Assembly (NCBI GenBank): GCA_002414125.1
Contig: DHYN01000110.1
Location: 22,448 to 29,483 of the forward strand
Reading direction: 5' to 3'
DNA from: Ruminococcus sp. UBA5129
Lineage (GTDB): Bacteria > Bacillota > Clostridia > Oscillospirales > Ruminococcaceae
DNA: 7,036 bases
The position numbers and the translations under genes are program-made. This document shows, piece after piece, positions 5,786 to 7,036 of the stretch. The stretch's first letter is position 1; the number at the start of each line of letters is the position of its first letter. The notes beneath the pieces were generated by a model, which worked only from the letters and a program-made list of their open reading frames with translations, was not told the DNA's origin and made no database searches.

Positions 5786-7036
5786 TCAGTCTCCTTTTAA
5801 GACGATGTTTAGCCCTTGTGAGCTGCGTACGGAAAACATCTTGTCCGTACCGTTGACTGTGACGATAAGGTCATCGCCATTTCGCGAGGCAGAGATGACA
5901 GCAGCGCTTTTTCCTTTTATGTCGAAGAGCTCGGTCTCAGCGGTGCATCCGTCATCCATTCCGTAAACGGCGATCTCCATGTTTTCGGCGTAATCGTACT
6001 CAAAGGATTTTTTGAAGTCTCCGAAAACAATTATGGAATTAGGTCTCGCATAAAGCGGCATACCAAAGTAGTCGTATTTTCTTGTGAACCAACTTCCTCC
6101 GGGAAGCTCATCGCCTGTAAGGATGTCAGTCCAAGTACCGCCGACAGGCAGGTAGAACGAGCAGACACCGTCCTCGCTGAACACGGGAGCAACGAGAAGC
6201 GATTCACCGAGCATGTACTGAGTGTCAACGGTGAGAGCGCTTCGATCAAAGCCGAAATCAATGAGCATAGCGCGCATCATAGGTATACCTGTTTGATGAG
6301 TCCTGACTGCATTCGAGTAAAGGTAGGGCATGAGTCTGCCCTTGAGACGGGTAAAATGACGAGTAACATCACAGCTCTCCTCATCGAAGCTCCACGGAAC
6401 ACGGTAAGACGAGCTTCCGTGATAGCGCGAGTGAGTTGAGAGAAGTCCGAATGCGGTCCAGCGTTTGTAAAGATCAGGAGTACCCTTGGATTCAAAGCCT
6501 GAAATATCGTGCGAGAAGAATCCGAATCCCGAAAGACAGAGAGAAAGACCGCCGCGGAGAGTTTCGTACATGGACTCGTAATTTGAAAAGCAGTCGCCAC
6601 CCCAATGTACGGGGAATTTCTGACAGCCTGCTGTTGCCGACCTTGCGAAAAGGCATACAGGATCGGTTTCATTTGCCTCACACAGGGCGTCCCAGACCGT
6701 TTTATTATAAAGATAGGAATAGTAATTGTGCATCGCGAAAGGATCCGAACCGTCATGATAGATAACATCGGTCGGGATGCGCTCGCCAAAATCGGTTTTT
6801 ACGGCATCAATTCCAAGCTCGGCAAGACCGCGTATCTTCGATGCAAACCACTCTTTAGCTTCGGGGTTGGTGAAATCTACGATCGCCAGACCGGGCTGCC
6901 ACATGTCTGTCTGAAAAACCGAGCCGTCCTTGTTTTTTATGAAGTAGTTATGTTTGCATCCGTAGTCAAAAATCGGTGTAAGCTGTGAAACGTAGGGGTT
7001 TATCCATACGCAGAGCTTAAGCCTGCGCTGTTTGAG
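5786..7036 (-). CDS. GH31 glycoside hydrolase, YicI-like alpha-xylosidase (N-terminus outside the window)
   Basis: The frame is open to the window edge, so this is the C-terminal 416 residues of a larger enzyme; the Met at 6904 is internal (within QTDMWQPGL). It should release alpha-xylose from non-reducing ends, for example of xyloglucan oligosaccharides. No export signal can be judged because the N-terminus is absent. The catalytic barrel shows KTDFGERIPT with nucleophile Asp82 (numbering the visible part), ARSATAG, HWGGDC with acid/base Asp148, and STHSRYHGSSSYR with His206. The 66-residue spacing of the two aspartates equals that of E. coli YicI (Asp416, Asp482), so about 334 residues are missing. 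After about 270 come the C-terminal beta domains. The end is about 20 residues shorter than YicI. YicI residues that separate xyloside from glucoside use (near 277, 307 and 308) fall outside the window, so an alpha-glucosidase is not excluded. It stops at TGA followed directly by TAA and TGA in frame. Confidence 0.9.
   Translation of the reverse strand, partial: LKQRRLKLCVWINPYVSQLTPIFDYGCKHNYFIKNKDGSVFQTDMWQPGLAIVDFTNPEAKEWFASKIRGLAELGIDAVKTDFGERIPTDVIYHDGSDPFAMHNYYSYLYNKTVWDALCEANETDPVCLFARSATAGCQKFPVHWGGDCFSNYESMYETLRGGLSLCLSGFGFFSHDISGFESKGTPDLYKRWTAFGLLSTHSRYHGSSSYRVPWSFDEESCDVTRHFTRLKGRLMPYLYSNAVRTHQTGIPMMRAMLIDFGFDRSALTVDTQYMLGESLLVAPVFSEDGVCSFYLPVGGTWTDILTGDELPGGSWFTRKYDYFGMPLYARPNSIIVFGDFKKSFEYDYAENMEIAVYGMDDGCTAETELFDIKGKSAAVISASRNGDDLIVTVNGTDKMFSVRSSQGLNIVLKGD

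Noticed and set aside
6277..6789. Open frame of 170 codons on the - strand
   Set aside because: It overlaps the GH31 gene in another frame of the same strand; the GH31 frame carries the catalytic motifs.
6904..6904. ATG at 6904 as the start of the GH31 gene
   Set aside because: The same frame continues to the window edge and the upstream residues (CVWINPYV, then KDGSVFQTD) match the YicI barrel, so this Met is internal.

Overview
The window looks like a chromosomal segment from a Firmicutes bacterium of class Clostridia, probably a Ruminococcus-like gut or rumen fibre degrader. The reasons are the mid-range GC, the purine-rich GGAGG-type ribosome binding sites, a MarR-ABC-ABC export operon of the type common in Clostridia, and a GH31 enzyme closely resembling the alpha-xylosidase YicI. 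The species is inferred, not shown.

Layout. (1) Positions 1-30 may be the last codons of an upstream + strand gene. (2) Positions 53-1285 (+) encode a 410-residue transporter of the AspT/YidE/YbjL family that lacks the usual central RCK_C regulatory domains. (3) Positions 1286-1437 are a convergent intergenic region holding a perfect 18-bp hairpin that can end transcription from both sides. (4) Positions 5553 to 1438 on the - strand form a tight three-gene operon: a MarR-type regulator, then two ABC half-transporters joined by an ATGA overlap. Its promoter, a probable operator over the -10 box and a ribosome binding site that selects a TTG start are all visible at 5553-5624. (5) Positions 5625-5785 hold the rho-independent terminator of the next gene and a small reading frame that appears broken by one base. 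(6) Positions 5786-7036 (-) are the C-terminal 416 residues of a GH31 enzyme whose N-terminus lies beyond the window.

How the genes work together. The MarR protein most likely represses its own operon and releases it when a toxic compound or metabolite binds. The two ABC subunits then form one heterodimeric exporter with one normal and one degenerate ATP site. The GH31 enzyme would act on alpha-xylosides such as xyloglucan oligosaccharides, and the transporter on small carboxylate or amino-acid substrates. Neither shows a functional link to the export operon.

No clearly undescribed system is visible. The points most worth a second look are the RCK-less AspT-family transporter, the unusual linker in the second ABC subunit, and the interrupted small ORF after the GH31 gene.
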